Origin: Ruminococcus sp.
GTDB taxonomy: Bacteria; Bacillota; Clostridia; Oscillospirales; Ruminococcaceae
Reading direction: 5' to 3'
Length of the DNA: 46,861 nt
Assembly (NCBI GenBank): GCA_017934425.1
Contig: JAGBJO010000007.1
Span: forward strand, 1-46,861
The notes beneath the pieces are model-generated. The model saw only the letters and a list, made by a program, of their open reading frames with translations, did not search any database and was not told the origin of the DNA. The position numbers and the translations under genes were made by a program. Positions 31,579-40,286 of this stretch are shown in pieces. Position 1 is the first letter of the stretch. Each line of letters starts with the position of its first letter.

Positions 31579-33003
31579 TTATTCTTTTCCGCTCCAGCAG
31601 TATGTGCAGAGGTTGCACTCAGGCAGACCGACTGCCTTTACCTTGCCGGGGAGCGACTGGAATTCCAGGGAAGTGAGTTTCAGGCGGTGGCAGATCTCGT
31701 CACGCATCTTTCTGCCACGCTCAGTGGAAGAATCGCTGTATTCTGCCAGGTACTTCACGCCCTCCTCGCCCTCGAATTCGTCGATTATCTGACGGGCGAT
31801 AAGTTCCAGTTCAGAGTGGCTGCGGGAGAAGTTCAGGTACTTGCAGCCGTACATTATAGGAGGACAGGCGGAGCGCATATGCACTTCCTTAGCGCCGTTC
31901 TCGTAGAGGAATTCTACGGTCTCACGCATCTGAGTACCTCTTACAATGGAGTCGTCCACGAACAGAAGGCGCTTGCCCTCGATAAGTTCATGTACAGGAA
32001 TGAGTTTCATCTTAGCCACAACGTTTCTCATGCTCTGGTTAGTAGGCATGAAGCTTCTGGGCCAGGTGGGGGTATACTTTATGAAAGGTCTTGCGAAAGG
32101 TATACCGCTTCTGTTGGCGTAGCCGATAGCGTGGGGAGTACCTGAGTCAGGAACGCCGCACACATAGTCAACGTCGGGGAGTCTGCCGGCAGCAATGTCA
32201 TTTTCAGCCATGATCTCGCCGTTTCTTGTACGCATTACCTCAACGTTCACGCCCTCGTAGCAGGCTGTAGGATAACCGTAGTAAGTCCACAGGAAGGTGC
32301 ATATCTTCATCTTTGAGGGGTCGCCCTCAGCCATGACTTCGCAGCCGTCCTTAGTGATCTTCACGATCTCGCCAGCCTGGAGTTCCTTGAAGGTGGAATA
32401 ACCCAGCTTCTGGAAAGCGAATGACTCAGTAGACAGGCAGAAGCCGTCCCAGCGCTTGCCGATGACGATAGGCAGTCTGCCGAACTGGTCACGGGCAGCA
32501 ATGATGCCGTCCTTGGTGAGTATGATAAGGGACATAGTGCCCTCGATCTTGCTCTGTGCGTAGCGGATACCCTCAACGAAGCTGCTTTTCTGTGCGATAA
32601 GCGCACCGATAAGGTCGCCGGAGTTGATATTTCCGCTGCTCATTGATTCAAAGTTAGCGCAGCCCTTTTCCAGGAGTTCGTCCACCAGTGCATCAGCATT
32701 TCTGATGATACCAACTGAGCATACAGCGTAAAGACCCAGTTTAGAGCGCACCATGATAGGCTGAGGGTCGGTATCGCTGATACAGCCGATACACAGCTTG
32801 CCCCTCATATTCACAACGTCTGATTCAAACTTAGTTCTGAAAGGTGAATTCTCGATACTATGGATACTTCTCTGGAAGCCCAGTTCATCGGAATAAGCGG
32901 TCATACCGCCTCTGCGTGTACCGAGATGAGAATGATAGTCAGTGCCAAAGAATACGTCGGTGATACAGTCGTTTGCGGAAGCCGCACCGAAAAATCCTCC
33001 CAT
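31579..33003 (-). CDS. purF: Amidophosphoribosyltransferase-like protein with a degenerate glutaminase site
   Basis: The 474-residue PurF homologue keeps its phosphoribosyltransferase half: the PRPP loop LLFVDDSIVRGT (347-357) and Fe-S cysteines at about 235, 387, 466 and 469 as in the B. subtilis enzyme. The N-terminal class II glutaminase half starts MGGFFGAAS where active enzymes have a Cys nucleophile (CGVFG or CGIVG), and reads CSVGIIRNA where the oxyanion Asn-Gly (HNGNLTNA) belongs. The start is fixed by GGGAG in the end of purC, nine bases before ATG, so no longer version is likely. It may use free ammonia, or glutaminase activity may come from another protein. Confidence 0.88.
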   Translation of the reverse strand: MGGFFGAASANDCITDVFFGTDYHSHLGTRRGGMTAYSDELGFQRSIHSIENSPFRTKFESDVVNMRGKLCIGCISDTDPQPIMVRSKLGLYAVCSVGIIRNADALVDELLEKGCANFESMSSGNINSGDLIGALIAQKSSFVEGIRYAQSKIEGTMSLIILTKDGIIAARDQFGRLPIVIGKRWDGFCLSTESFAFQKLGYSTFKELQAGEIVKITKDGCEVMAEGDPSKMKICTFLWTYYGYPTACYEGVNVEVMRTRNGEIMAENDIAAGRLPDVDYVCGVPDSGTPHAIGYANRSGIPFARPFIKYTPTWPRSFMPTNQSMRNVVAKMKLIPVHELIEGKRLLFVDDSIVRGTQMRETVEFLYENGAKEVHMRSACPPIMYGCKYLNFSRSHSELELIARQIIDEFEGEEGVKYLAEYSDSSTERGRKMRDEICHRLKLTSLEFQSLPGKVKAVGLPECNLCTYCWSGKE

Positions 33004-33007
33004 ACGA

Positions 33008-33727
33008 TTATTCTCCCATCAGTCTCTTCATGATTTCCTGATAAGCTTCCTCTACGCCGCCCATATCTCTGCGGAAACGGTCCTTATCAAGCTTTTCGTG
33101 AGTTGTGCTGTCCCAGAAACGGCAAGTATCAGGAGAGATCTCGTCAGCGAGAATGATAGTGCCGTCAGAAGTCTTACCGAACTCGATCTTGAAGTCGATC
33201 AGGTCGATGTTCAGACCCTTAAAGAACTTCAGCATGAACTCGTTTACCTTGAAAGCGTACTTAGTGATAGTGTCGATCTCTTCCTTGGTAGCAAGACCAA
33301 GAGCGAGAGCGTAGTAGTCATTGATGAAAGGATCGCCCAGATCGTCGTTCTTGTAGCTGAACTCAAGGATAGGGCAGAGAAGCTGCTTGCCTTCCTCAAC
33401 GCCCATTCTCTTGGAGAAGCTGCCGGCAGCAACGTTTCTTACGATTACCTCAAGGGGAACGATAGATACCTTCTTAACGATAGTCTCACGGTCGCTGATC
33501 TCCTCTACCAGGTGGGTAGGAACGCCTTCCTTTTCGAGCATCTTGAACATGAAGTTAGTCATACGGTTGTTGATAACGCCCTTACCAGCGATAGTACCCT
33601 TCTTCTCGCCGTTGAAAGCGGTAGCGTCGTCCTTGTAGTCAACGATTACCAGATCAGGGTCATTAGTAGCGTAGACCTTCTTAGCCTTGCCCTCGTAGAG
33701 CTGTTCCTTCTTTTCAATGTTTGACAT
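33008..33727 (-). CDS. purC: SAICAR synthetase
   Basis: The 239-residue enzyme joins CAIR and aspartate with ATP. Motifs: [11 protein letters not shown] at the start, [14 protein letters not shown] near 30, [16 protein letters not shown]-type segment near 95 and the substrate-binding LIDFKIEFG and [14 protein letters not shown] near 180-205. I use the ATG at 33727, eight bases after AAGGAGG; upstream in-frame starts lack a ribosome site. It is followed by purF after four bases. Confidence 0.97.
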   Translation of the reverse strand: MSNIEKKEQLYEGKAKKVYATNDPDLVIVDYKDDATAFNGEKKGTIAGKGVINNRMTNFMFKMLEKEGVPTHLVEEISDRETIVKKVSIVPLEVIVRNVAAGSFSKRMGVEEGKQLLCPILEFSYKNDDLGDPFINDYYALALGLATKEEIDTITKYAFKVNEFMLKFFKGLNIDLIDFKIEFGKTSDGTIILADEISPDTCRFWDSTTHEKLDKDRFRRDMGGVEEAYQEIMKRLMGE

Positions 33728-33805
33728 TTTGAATTCCTCCTTGAGAATTTTGTTAAAATGTATATGCAACACCGCATCATTGCGGTAATTGTAGGTAATG
33801 ATATA

Positions 33806-34456
33806 TTACTGAGCCAGCAGCAGTTCTGCCGCATGGTCAGGGGTACGGGCGATATACGCCGCACCAGTAAGAGCAAGTTCCCTCTCTGAGCCATAGCCCC
33901 AGAGAACTCCCATGCACTTTATCCCGGCACTCATAGCACCGGCAACATCGTTGTCTCTGTCACCGATCATGAGAACGCTGTCCTTTTTGGGGCTTCCCAT
34001 ATTATCGAGGACATACTCGATGACCTCAGTTTTCGAGGTACGGCTGCCGTCGATACCAGCGCCGCCAATGAACTCGAAATACCGGGAAAGACCGAACTTT
34101 TCCAGTATCCTCTCAGCGAACACCTGAGCCTTGCAGGTAGCCACAGCCAGCCGGAAGCCGTTTTCTTTCAGCTTCTCCAGCATTTCCGGTATGCCTTCGT
34201 AAACATGGTTCTCGAAAAGACCTTTTGTACCGTAGCGCTCCCGGTAGACTTTAACAGCCTCCTGCGCCGTTTCGCTGTCCATACCGAAGTACTTCTCAAA
34301 GGACTCCCCAAGCGGAGGTCCAAGCAGAACGCCAGGATTTTCCGGCATATGTGCGCCCATGATATCAGCGGTATGCCGAAAGCAGTTCATTATACCCTCA
34401 CTTGAATCGGTGAGAGTGCCGTCAAGGTCAAAGAGCAGTACACTGTACCGGGTCAT
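33806..34456 (-). CDS. HAD-superfamily phosphatase (Gph/PpaX-like)
   Basis: The 216-residue product carries motif I LLFDLDGTLTDSSEG (nucleophile Asp about 10), a helical cap, and motif IV MIGDRDNDVAGAMSAG near 160. This is the phosphoglycolate phosphatase/PpaX subgroup, which removes phosphate from small molecules. Its ATG overlaps the purE stop by four bases, so the pair is coupled. A role in nucleotide clean-up is possible but not shown. Confidence 0.88.
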   Translation of the reverse strand: MTRYSVLLFDLDGTLTDSSEGIMNCFRHTADIMGAHMPENPGVLLGPPLGESFEKYFGMDSETAQEAVKVYRERYGTKGLFENHVYEGIPEMLEKLKENGFRLAVATCKAQVFAERILEKFGLSRYFEFIGGAGIDGSRTSKTEVIEYVLDNMGSPKKDSVLMIGDRDNDVAGAMSAGIKCMGVLWGYGSERELALTGAAYIARTPDHAAELLLAQ

Positions 34457-34953
34457 AAAGCGGCTATCTGTTCCTGGAGAGCCTTGTCCTTAGCGATAAC
34501 GCCCTCAGCCATAGCCTTCTTCTCAGCAGCCAGCTTAGCGGCAAGTTCCTCATCGCTTATGGCAAGCATCTGAACAGCCAGGACAGCAGCGTTCTTAGCG
34601 CCGTCGATACCCACAGTAGCAACAGGTACTCCGGGGGGCATCATAACGGTAGCCAGCAGAGCATCAATGCCTTCCAGAGCCTTTGACTTCATAGGGATAC
34701 CAATAACAGGGAGAGTAGTATGACCTGCTACAACGCCAGCCAGATGTGCTGCCATACCAGCAGCGCAGATGATAGCGCCGAAGCCATTTTCTCTCGCCTT
34801 TGAAGCGAACTCGCAAGCCTCAGCAGGGGTTCTGTGAGCGCTCATAACACGGCACTCGAACTCCACGCCGTACTTTTTAAGTTCGGTAAGAGCTGATTTT
34901 ACTACGGGGAAGTCGCTGTCGCTTCCCATGATTACTGCAACTTTCTTTGCCAT
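34453..34953 (-). CDS. purE: 5-(carboxyamino)imidazole ribonucleotide mutase (PurE)
   Basis: The 166-residue product has VAVIMGSDSDFPVV, the active-site SAHRTPAE near 43, CAAGMAAHLAGVVAGHT near 71 and GIDALLATVMMPPGVPVATV. The AHL and MPPGVPV wording fits class I enzymes, which need PurK; purK is not in this window. I use the ATG at 34953, with AAAGGAG eight bases upstream; the longer frame to 35118 overlaps the WG-repeat gene and has no support. The last 20 residues are an Ala/Lys-rich helix. Confidence 0.95.
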   Translation of the reverse strand: MAKKVAVIMGSDSDFPVVKSALTELKKYGVEFECRVMSAHRTPAEACEFASKARENGFGAIICAAGMAAHLAGVVAGHTTLPVIGIPMKSKALEGIDALLATVMMPPGVPVATVGIDGAKNAAVLAVQMLAISDEELAAKLAAEKKAMAEGVIAKDKALQEQIAAL

Positions 34954-34975
34954 TTTCCATTCTCCTTTATTAAAG

Positions 34976-36103
34976 CTAACGCCCTGCATTTGCAGCAGAG
35001 GTCGGCTGGATTTTCTGTGAATCGTCCAGTGCCGGGACTTCCTCTGACTTCTCGCTGCGGATCTCTCCGCTGCTGTCATCGGGAACAGCCGCCGGGTAAT
35101 CCGGGGCAGTTTTTTCAAATGAAGCGGATACGGCGGTAAAGTTCATATCGCTGCTTCCGCTGAATTCTATCACCGCCTTGTACTCGTCACGCAGGCTTTT
35201 GACCTTTGCGGAGTCGTCGGTGTAGGTTATCTCCGTATCAGCCACGACAGACGCTGCAAAATGCGGAATGGAGTCATCGCTGCGGAGGGAATAGATATAG
35301 ATATCGGAGATGCCCATAAGTCTCTTGGAGAGTATCTTATGGTCATCCGGGAAAAGCTGTACGAAACTGGAACGTCTGCCTGTTGTAAGCTGAGAGAGTA
35401 TCTCGTCATCGCCGGAATAGGCATACTCCAGGTAATTGCCGGTATCAAGCACGATATCCTCAAGCATCTGTGCGCTGAGTTTTGAAAGCAGCACACGGCT
35501 TGTAACGTCCAGTGTGAACCGGCGCATCATAGTCTCGCCTGAGACTGATGCCCTGCTGAGAAGCAGACCGTTCTCGCCGCAGGTATAGGTGAAGCTGCCG
35601 GTATCATTTGCGAGAGTGATATCACTTCCGCTGAAGCTGCACGAATCCCATTCACGCCGTATCACCGGTCGCATCTGCTGGCTTAGCAGCGTGAAGCTGC
35701 CATTTTCGGATCTGGCGATGTAGTAGGGATTATTACCGGCAAGCCGGATATCCTTGTATATGAATGGCAGGGTGATATTGCCCTCATAGTCGATGCAGCC
35801 GCTCAGCAATTTGCCGCCTATCATCATTGAGGCGATGCAGCAGTTATCGCCGGCAAATTCCAGCGAAGACCACTCCGGTGACACGATAGTTCTGCCGCTG
35901 CTGTCAGCGATACCGTAGCTGCCGGAATCGTCTGTGATGATGCAGTAGCCTTTATTTTCGCTGAGGACACGGTTATTCTCAGATGTGTTCCGGTTTCCGA
36001 GGGAATCGTCCTTTCCTGCCAGGAAAGAGCGTGAAATAGCCGCTGCCAGTATCAGCATAACTGCAAAAAGCAGGGTGACTATAAGTCTTGTATGCTTGTT
36101 CAA
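34976..36103 (-). CDS. Membrane-anchored WG-repeat-like protein
   Basis: The 375-residue product has an N-terminal membrane anchor (LIVTLLFAVMLILAAAIS) and a surface domain. From about residue 50 it shows WG-type repeats (YGIADSSGRTIVSPEWSSLE, then GCIDYEGNITLPFIYKDI). A Ser/Asp/Pro-rich tail closes it. Its role is unknown. It lies 11 bases after the glycosyltransferase gene and 22 before purE, so these three appear to share a transcript. Confidence 0.78.
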   Translation of the reverse strand: MNKHTRLIVTLLFAVMLILAAAISRSFLAGKDDSLGNRNTSENNRVLSENKGYCIITDDSGSYGIADSSGRTIVSPEWSSLEFAGDNCCIASMMIGGKLLSGCIDYEGNITLPFIYKDIRLAGNNPYYIARSENGSFTLLSQQMRPVIRREWDSCSFSGSDITLANDTGSFTYTCGENGLLLSRASVSGETMMRRFTLDVTSRVLLSKLSAQMLEDIVLDTGNYLEYAYSGDDEILSQLTTGRRSSFVQLFPDDHKILSKRLMGISDIYIYSLRSDDSIPHFAASVVADTEITYTDDSAKVKSLRDEYKAVIEFSGSSDMNFTAVSASFEKTAPDYPAAVPDDSSGEIRSEKSEEVPALDDSQKIQPTSAANAGR

Positions 36104-36114
36104 TTGCTGACCTG

Positions 36115-37083
36115 TCAGTTCTTAGCTGCCTTGCGCTGGCGGTATGTTTCTTCAGTTTCACCGACAATATAAACAGGGCGTTTCTTGACTTCCATATATG
36201 TCTTACCCAGGTACATACCCAGAATGCCGGTGCAGCCCAGGTTGAAAGCGCCGACAAGCAGAACAGTTGCTATGATAAGAAGCAGCGGAACGTTGAATAC
36301 TTCTGCACAAGCGCCCACGATAGCCAGTATATACATCACCAGCGAAGCACAGCCAGTGAGTATTGCCAGGAATATTGACAAAGCCAGCGGTGCAGTTGAA
36401 AACGCCATGATGCCTTCCAGTGAGTACTTGAACAGTCCCCAGAACGACCATGAAGTAGTGCCGGCAGGGCGCTCAACATTCTCATAAGGCATATACTTTA
36501 CCTTGAAGCCTACCCAACTGAAAATACCCTTTGAGAAACGGTTATACTCAGTCATTTCCAGGATAGAATCCACCATCTGCCTTGTCATGAAGCGGAAGTC
36601 CTGAGCGCCGTCAACGATCTCAGTCTGGGAGATCTTGTTCATGATCTTGTAGAACTTCATAGCGAACCAAGAGCGTATCTTTGATTCACCCTTACGGCTT
36701 GTGCGGCGTGTGGTAGCGCAGTCGTACTCGCCGTTTCTGACGTAGCTGTACATTTCGGGCAGGAAAGCCGGAGGATGCTGAAGGTCAGCGTCCATAACGA
36801 CTACGAAATCGCCCTTAGCGTTCTGGAGTCCTGCGTACATACCGGACTCCTTGCCGAAATTTCGGGAAAAAGAAATATATCTCACACGGCTGTCCTTATC
36901 GGCAAGTTCGTGGAATATCTCAAGAGTTCTGTCCTTAGAACCGTCATTTATAAAAAGGAACTCGAAATCAAGTTCCGGGAAATCCTTTTTCATCTGGTCA
37001 GTCACACGGGTGATCTCCTCATAGAACATGGGGAGTACTTCCTGCTCATTGTAGCAGGGCACCACGATCGAAAGCAGCTTCAT
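36115..37083 (-). CDS. Family 2 glycosyltransferase (GtrB/DPM1-like) with C-terminal membrane segments
   Basis: The 322-residue product has a GT-A domain opening LSIVVPCYNEQEVLP, with FLFINDGSKDRTLEI and the metal-binding DADLQHPP (near 94). Two membrane spans follow from about residue 228 and 262. Such enzymes move a sugar from UDP or GDP onto polyprenyl phosphate for wall or surface glycans. I start at the ATG at 37083, six bases after AAGGAGG. It is the first gene behind the promoter at 37133-37161 and so leads the purE transcript. Confidence 0.92.
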   Translation of the reverse strand: MKLLSIVVPCYNEQEVLPMFYEEITRVTDQMKKDFPELDFEFLFINDGSKDRTLEIFHELADKDSRVRYISFSRNFGKESGMYAGLQNAKGDFVVVMDADLQHPPAFLPEMYSYVRNGEYDCATTRRTSRKGESKIRSWFAMKFYKIMNKISQTEIVDGAQDFRFMTRQMVDSILEMTEYNRFSKGIFSWVGFKVKYMPYENVERPAGTTSWSFWGLFKYSLEGIMAFSTAPLALSIFLAILTGCASLVMYILAIVGACAEVFNVPLLLIIATVLLVGAFNLGCTGILGMYLGKTYMEVKKRPVYIVGETEETYRQRKAAKN

Positions 37084-37132
37084 GCTTGTCCTCCTTGATG
37101 CGGAAATGCCGCAAATAATAAATACACTACTA

Positions 37133-37161
37133 ATTATACTACAAATATCCCCAGACTTCAA
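37133..37161 (-). promoter_or_regulatory. Promoter at the head of the glycosyltransferase-purE-purC-purF transcript
   Basis: On the minus strand: TTGAAG, 17 bases, TATAAT, about 50 bases before the glycosyltransferase ATG. I looked for a purine riboswitch or PurR-type box here and saw neither. The stretch 37162-37433 is AT-rich with no gene. Confidence 0.8.
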
Positions 37162-37433
37162 GGGGGTTTTTAAAAAAAGTTATTTTGCACGGAAATCAGC
37201 CAGTTTTTTGCCCTGATAATGACGCTTTTAACCACCATATAGAAGCTATATATATTTGATATACATTTAAAAAGTCCGGTACACTGGTTATTGTATTCCG
37301 GGAAAATGTCCACATTTATCATTTCTTACTAACTTCTTAGGAAGTTTTTGACAAAAAAATCAATAACAATTTGTTATTTCCGCTGAAATTATAAAAAATA
37401 GTATAATTTCAATCTTTTAACATTACGAAAGTG

Positions 37434-37462
37434 TTGATTTTTTTCTCTCTATACGTTATAAT
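37434..37462 (+). promoter_or_regulatory. Promoter of the disordered-protein gene
   Basis: TTGATT, 17 bases, TATAAT, followed by a leader of about 130 bases. An in-frame start at 37431 would lie upstream of this promoter and can be ruled out. Confidence 0.85.
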
Positions 37463-37479
37463 ATACTTGTATATTGATG

Positions 37480-37570
37480 CGCCGGCAGCGGATACGTCTC
37501 CCCAATTATCTGACACCGGCGATCAGGAGAACGGTATCCCCACAGCCGTAAGTGCGGGGGCTCTGATACC
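37480..37570 (+). promoter_or_regulatory. Structured 5' leader of the disordered-protein gene
   Basis: Two hairpins follow the promoter. One pairs CGCCGG (37480-37485) with CCGGCG (37516-37521). The other pairs GGTATC (37533-37538) with GATACC (37565-37570) and has an inner CCCC/GGGG stem. It could be a cis-acting RNA; I cannot match it to a known riboswitch. Confidence 0.5.
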
Positions 37571-37598
37571 AATCTACAGAGTATGGAGGGAGATAGCT

Positions 37599-40202
37599 AT
37601 GGATGTAATTCTGATAACGGCTACTTTCAACGACCTGGTTCACGGGACGTACAACGATAAGAAAACAGGCTGCGGAATAAACCTCCTGAAGCCTGAAAAC
37701 GCTACAAAATACCGCAGAGGCACTCGTATGTCTGCCCTTGCAGAGATCACCTGCGAAAAGTGCAAGGAGCGTATTGCGAAAGAGCTTATCAAGGCTGATG
37801 CCAAGGAAATGAAGGCTCTGCTCAAGGAGGAAAAGCTCCGTGCAAAGAAAGGTCTGGACGATGAGGGCATCGTTCCTCTGGGTAATACTACAGCAAGGAT
37901 CACCGGCGAAGCTACAAGGGAAGCCGAGGAAAAGGAAGCGCAGAAACAGGCACGCCGCCACCCTGCTCCCCCTCCGCCGCCTGAGCCGGCTTACAAAGAG
38001 CCTGTATATGAAGAACCTGCACCTGCTCCCGATCCTGAGCCGGTAAACCAGAATCCCCTGATAGACGATACTATGGCGCAGTTTGCTATCCCGAAGCCTG
38101 CACAGCCCGAACCTGAGCCGGAGGACAATGTTGACGATTTCCTGGCACAGTTTGCTATACCTACTCCTGTACCCGAACCGGAACAGAAGCAGGAGGAGAC
38201 TGTTGACGATTTCTTGGCACAGTTTGCTATTCCCTCACCTGTTCAGCAGAGCCAGCCCGAACCTGAGCCTGCACCCGCAGCTGAACAGGATATTATGGAG
38301 ATGTTCTCTATCAATCCTGCACAGGAAGCTGCTCCTGCTCAGCCTGCATATGAACCTGAGCCGGCTTATCAGCAGCCTGCTGCGCCTGAGTACACACAGC
38401 CTGCCGCTCCGGAACCGGCTTACCAGCAGCCTGCATACCAGCAGCCAGTTCAGCCGGCTTACCAGCAGCCTGCATATCAGCAGCCTGCCGCACCTCAGCC
38501 TGCACCTGCACAGTCTGAGCCTCAGACTATGAGCAACTGGGACGATATTGCAAATCAGCTTTTCGGCACACCTGCTGCTCCTCAGCAGCCTGCTAAGCCT
38601 CAGCCTGCATATCAGCAGCCTGCTGCACCTCAGCCTGCATATCAGCAGCCTGCTGCACCTCAGCCTGCATATCAGCAGCCTGCTGCACCTCAGCCCGTTT
38701 ATCAGCAGCCTGTCGCACCTGAGCCTGTTTACCAGCAGCCTGTACAGCCTGAGCCCGTTTATCAGCAGCCTGCTGCACCTGAAGTTCCCCCTGTTCTTGA
38801 TGATATCTCAGCAGCCCTGGAAGCTGCTCAGAGCATAAATACCGCACCCGTTCAGCAGCCCGTTCTGGAGGATATCGCTCCTGCACCTGCACCGGTCCAG
38901 GAAGCTCCTGCTCCCCTTGAAATGGACGATCTGCCGGGTCTGGACAACTTCACAGTTCCCTCCGCTGCAAGAAATACAGTTCCCGAACTGGAAGACCTTG
39001 CTATCCCCGGAGTTCCTGCTCTGGATGAACTCGCTCCCGCACCTCAGAATTACCAGGAGTACACTGGTGAGGAAGAAGAATACGACGAAGATGACGGTGA
39101 TGTATTCGAGTACGCTAAGGAAGAATACGCCGAGGAATACGACGATGAGGAGTATGACGAGGAGGAGTACGAAGAAGCAGAGGAAGAAGAATACTACGAG
39201 GAAGAGCCTGCTGCTCCCCCTGTATTCGATGATATCTCTGCCGCTGCCGCAGCACTTGGCGGAATGAATGCCCCCAAGATCCCTGCCGCACCTGTTGCAC
39301 CTGCTCCTGTACAGATCAACCCTGCCCCTGTAATGCCTCAGCCTGTTATGACTCAGCCTGTTCAGCAGCCTACTGGTCAGATCGTTTCTGTACCTCAGCT
39401 TACCGGCTACGACGCTAATAATCAGCCCATTTATAACTATATCCAGATGCAGCTCACAGGCTACGACCAGAATGGTCAGCCTATGCTCGCTCCCCTGCCT
39501 AATCAGCCTATGCAGCAGCCTATGATGCAGCAGCCTATGATAAATGTACAGCCCATGATAACTCAGCCCATGATGCAGCCTGGCATGGTTCAGCCTGGTA
39601 TGCTCAATCAGGGCATGGTTACTCAGAGCATGATGACTCAGCCCATGATACAGCCTGGTATGATAAATCAGGGTATGCTTGGTCAGGGAATGATGGTATC
39701 TCCTATGGCACAGCAGCCTGAGAAGATGACTATCGGTCAGCGTATCGCCGCTGCCGAAGCTGCTAAGGGTGCAAGACCGGCTTCTGCAAATATCTCAAAG
39801 ATCGCCGTCAACCCCCACTCCAAATCCACTTCACAGGCTTTCGTGAACGCTATCTCAGCTTCCAAGGACCATAAGGACGAATCACTTACCGATACACAGG
39901 GTATCCATGCAGGAGTAGTTTCCAACTCTATCGAAGACGCTCTCTCCGCACTTGGTGACAACTCCATGAAGAAGCAGAGACAGCAGCAGGAACAGGCAAA
40001 GCGCAATGCTCCCAGCTATCAGGAGTATCAGGCACCTTCCAAGCCTGCACCTACAAGAAGACCGGCTTCATCAGCATCTTCATCTTCTTCACCGTCTATG
40101 CCCGACAGACCCCTTACAAAGGCTGAACTGAAGGCTAAGAAGAAGCAGGATAAGATCGATGCCAAGTTCAGAAAGGACATGGAAAAGAGAGGTCTTAAAT
40201 AA
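37599..40202 (+). CDS. Large disordered Pro/Gln/Met-rich protein with a cysteine-bearing head, function unknown
   Basis: The product has 867 residues. A folded N-terminal part of about 100 residues (VILITATFNDLVHGTY, CGINLL, then CEKC and a Lys-rich helix) may bind metal through its cysteines. The rest is low-complexity. Three copies of a DDFLAQFAIP-like motif come first, then a block of QPAYQQPAAP repeats, then an acidic Glu/Tyr stretch. After that come two LTGYDxNxQP repeats, a Met/Gln-rich run, and a basic C-terminus ending FRKDMEKRGLK. The start is the ATG at 37599 after GGGAG. No signal peptide is seen, so it is probably a cytoplasmic scaffold. It is followed by a helical-repeat protein, a possible partner. 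Confidence 0.88.
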   Translation: MDVILITATFNDLVHGTYNDKKTGCGINLLKPENATKYRRGTRMSALAEITCEKCKERIAKELIKADAKEMKALLKEEKLRAKKGLDDEGIVPLGNTTARITGEATREAEEKEAQKQARRHPAPPPPPEPAYKEPVYEEPAPAPDPEPVNQNPLIDDTMAQFAIPKPAQPEPEPEDNVDDFLAQFAIPTPVPEPEQKQEETVDDFLAQFAIPSPVQQSQPEPEPAPAAEQDIMEMFSINPAQEAAPAQPAYEPEPAYQQPAAPEYTQPAAPEPAYQQPAYQQPVQPAYQQPAYQQPAAPQPAPAQSEPQTMSNWDDIANQLFGTPAAPQQPAKPQPAYQQPAAPQPAYQQPAAPQPAYQQPAAPQPVYQQPVAPEPVYQQPVQPEPVYQQPAAPEVPPVLDDISAALEAAQSINTAPVQQPVLEDIAPAPAPVQEAPAPLEMDDLPGLDNFTVPSAARNTVPELEDLAIPGVPALDELAPAPQNYQEYTGEEEEYDEDDGDVFEYAKEEYAEEYDDEEYDEEEYEEAEEEEYYEEEPAAPPVFDDISAAAAALGGMNAPKIPAAPVAPAPVQINPAPVMPQPVMTQPVQQPTGQIVSVPQLTGYDANNQPIYNYIQMQLTGYDQNGQPMLAPLPNQPMQQPMMQQPMINVQPMITQPMMQPGMVQPGMLNQGMVTQSMMTQPMIQPGMINQGMLGQGMMVSPMAQQPEKMTIGQRIAAAEAAKGARPASANISKIAVNPHSKSTSQAFVNAISASKDHKDESLTDTQGIHAGVVSNSIEDALSALGDNSMKKQRQQQEQAKRNAPSYQEYQAPSKPAPTRRPASSASSSSSPSMPDRPLTKAELKAKKKQDKIDAKFRKDMEKRGLK
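38601..38780 (+). repeat. In-frame 30-bp tandem repeat, six copies
   Basis: The unit encodes QPAYQQPAAP. The first three copies (38601-38690) are identical at the DNA level; the next three differ by a few substitutions. Identical copies suggest recent expansion or ongoing copy-number change. Confidence 0.93.
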
Positions 40203-40213
40203 GAACCTATGAG

Positions 40214-40245
40214 CGCCGGAGGGCTATCTTCCGGCGTTCTCATTA
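40214..40245 (+). terminator. Weak terminator or hairpin between the disordered-protein gene and the next gene
   Basis: A 7-bp GC stem (CGCCGGA / TCCGGCG) is followed by TTCTCATTATATTT. The tail is a poor U-run, so read-through into the next gene is likely. Confidence 0.5.
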
Positions 40246-40286
40246 TATTTACATACCAAAAAGAAAACATGAATCGAGGAAACCAA

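Noticed and set aside
34954-35118. N-terminal extension of PurE
   Set aside because: It overlaps the end of the WG-repeat gene, is unlike PurE, and the ATG at 34953 has AAAGGAG.
37084-37433. Purine riboswitch or PurR box before the purine transcript
   Set aside because: I looked for the conserved junction and loop strings of the purine aptamer and for paired PurBox motifs and found neither.
37431-37598. N-terminal extension of the disordered protein
   Set aside because: The extension starts upstream of the promoter at 37434-37462 and spans the structured leader; the ATG at 37599 has a good ribosome site.
38601-38780. Possible CRISPR array because of 30-bp repeats
   Set aside because: The repeats are head to tail without spacers and keep the reading frame.
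38083-38892. Ser/Leu-rich and Gln/Ala-rich frames inside the disordered-protein gene
   Set aside because: They are frame shadows of the 30-bp repeat region.
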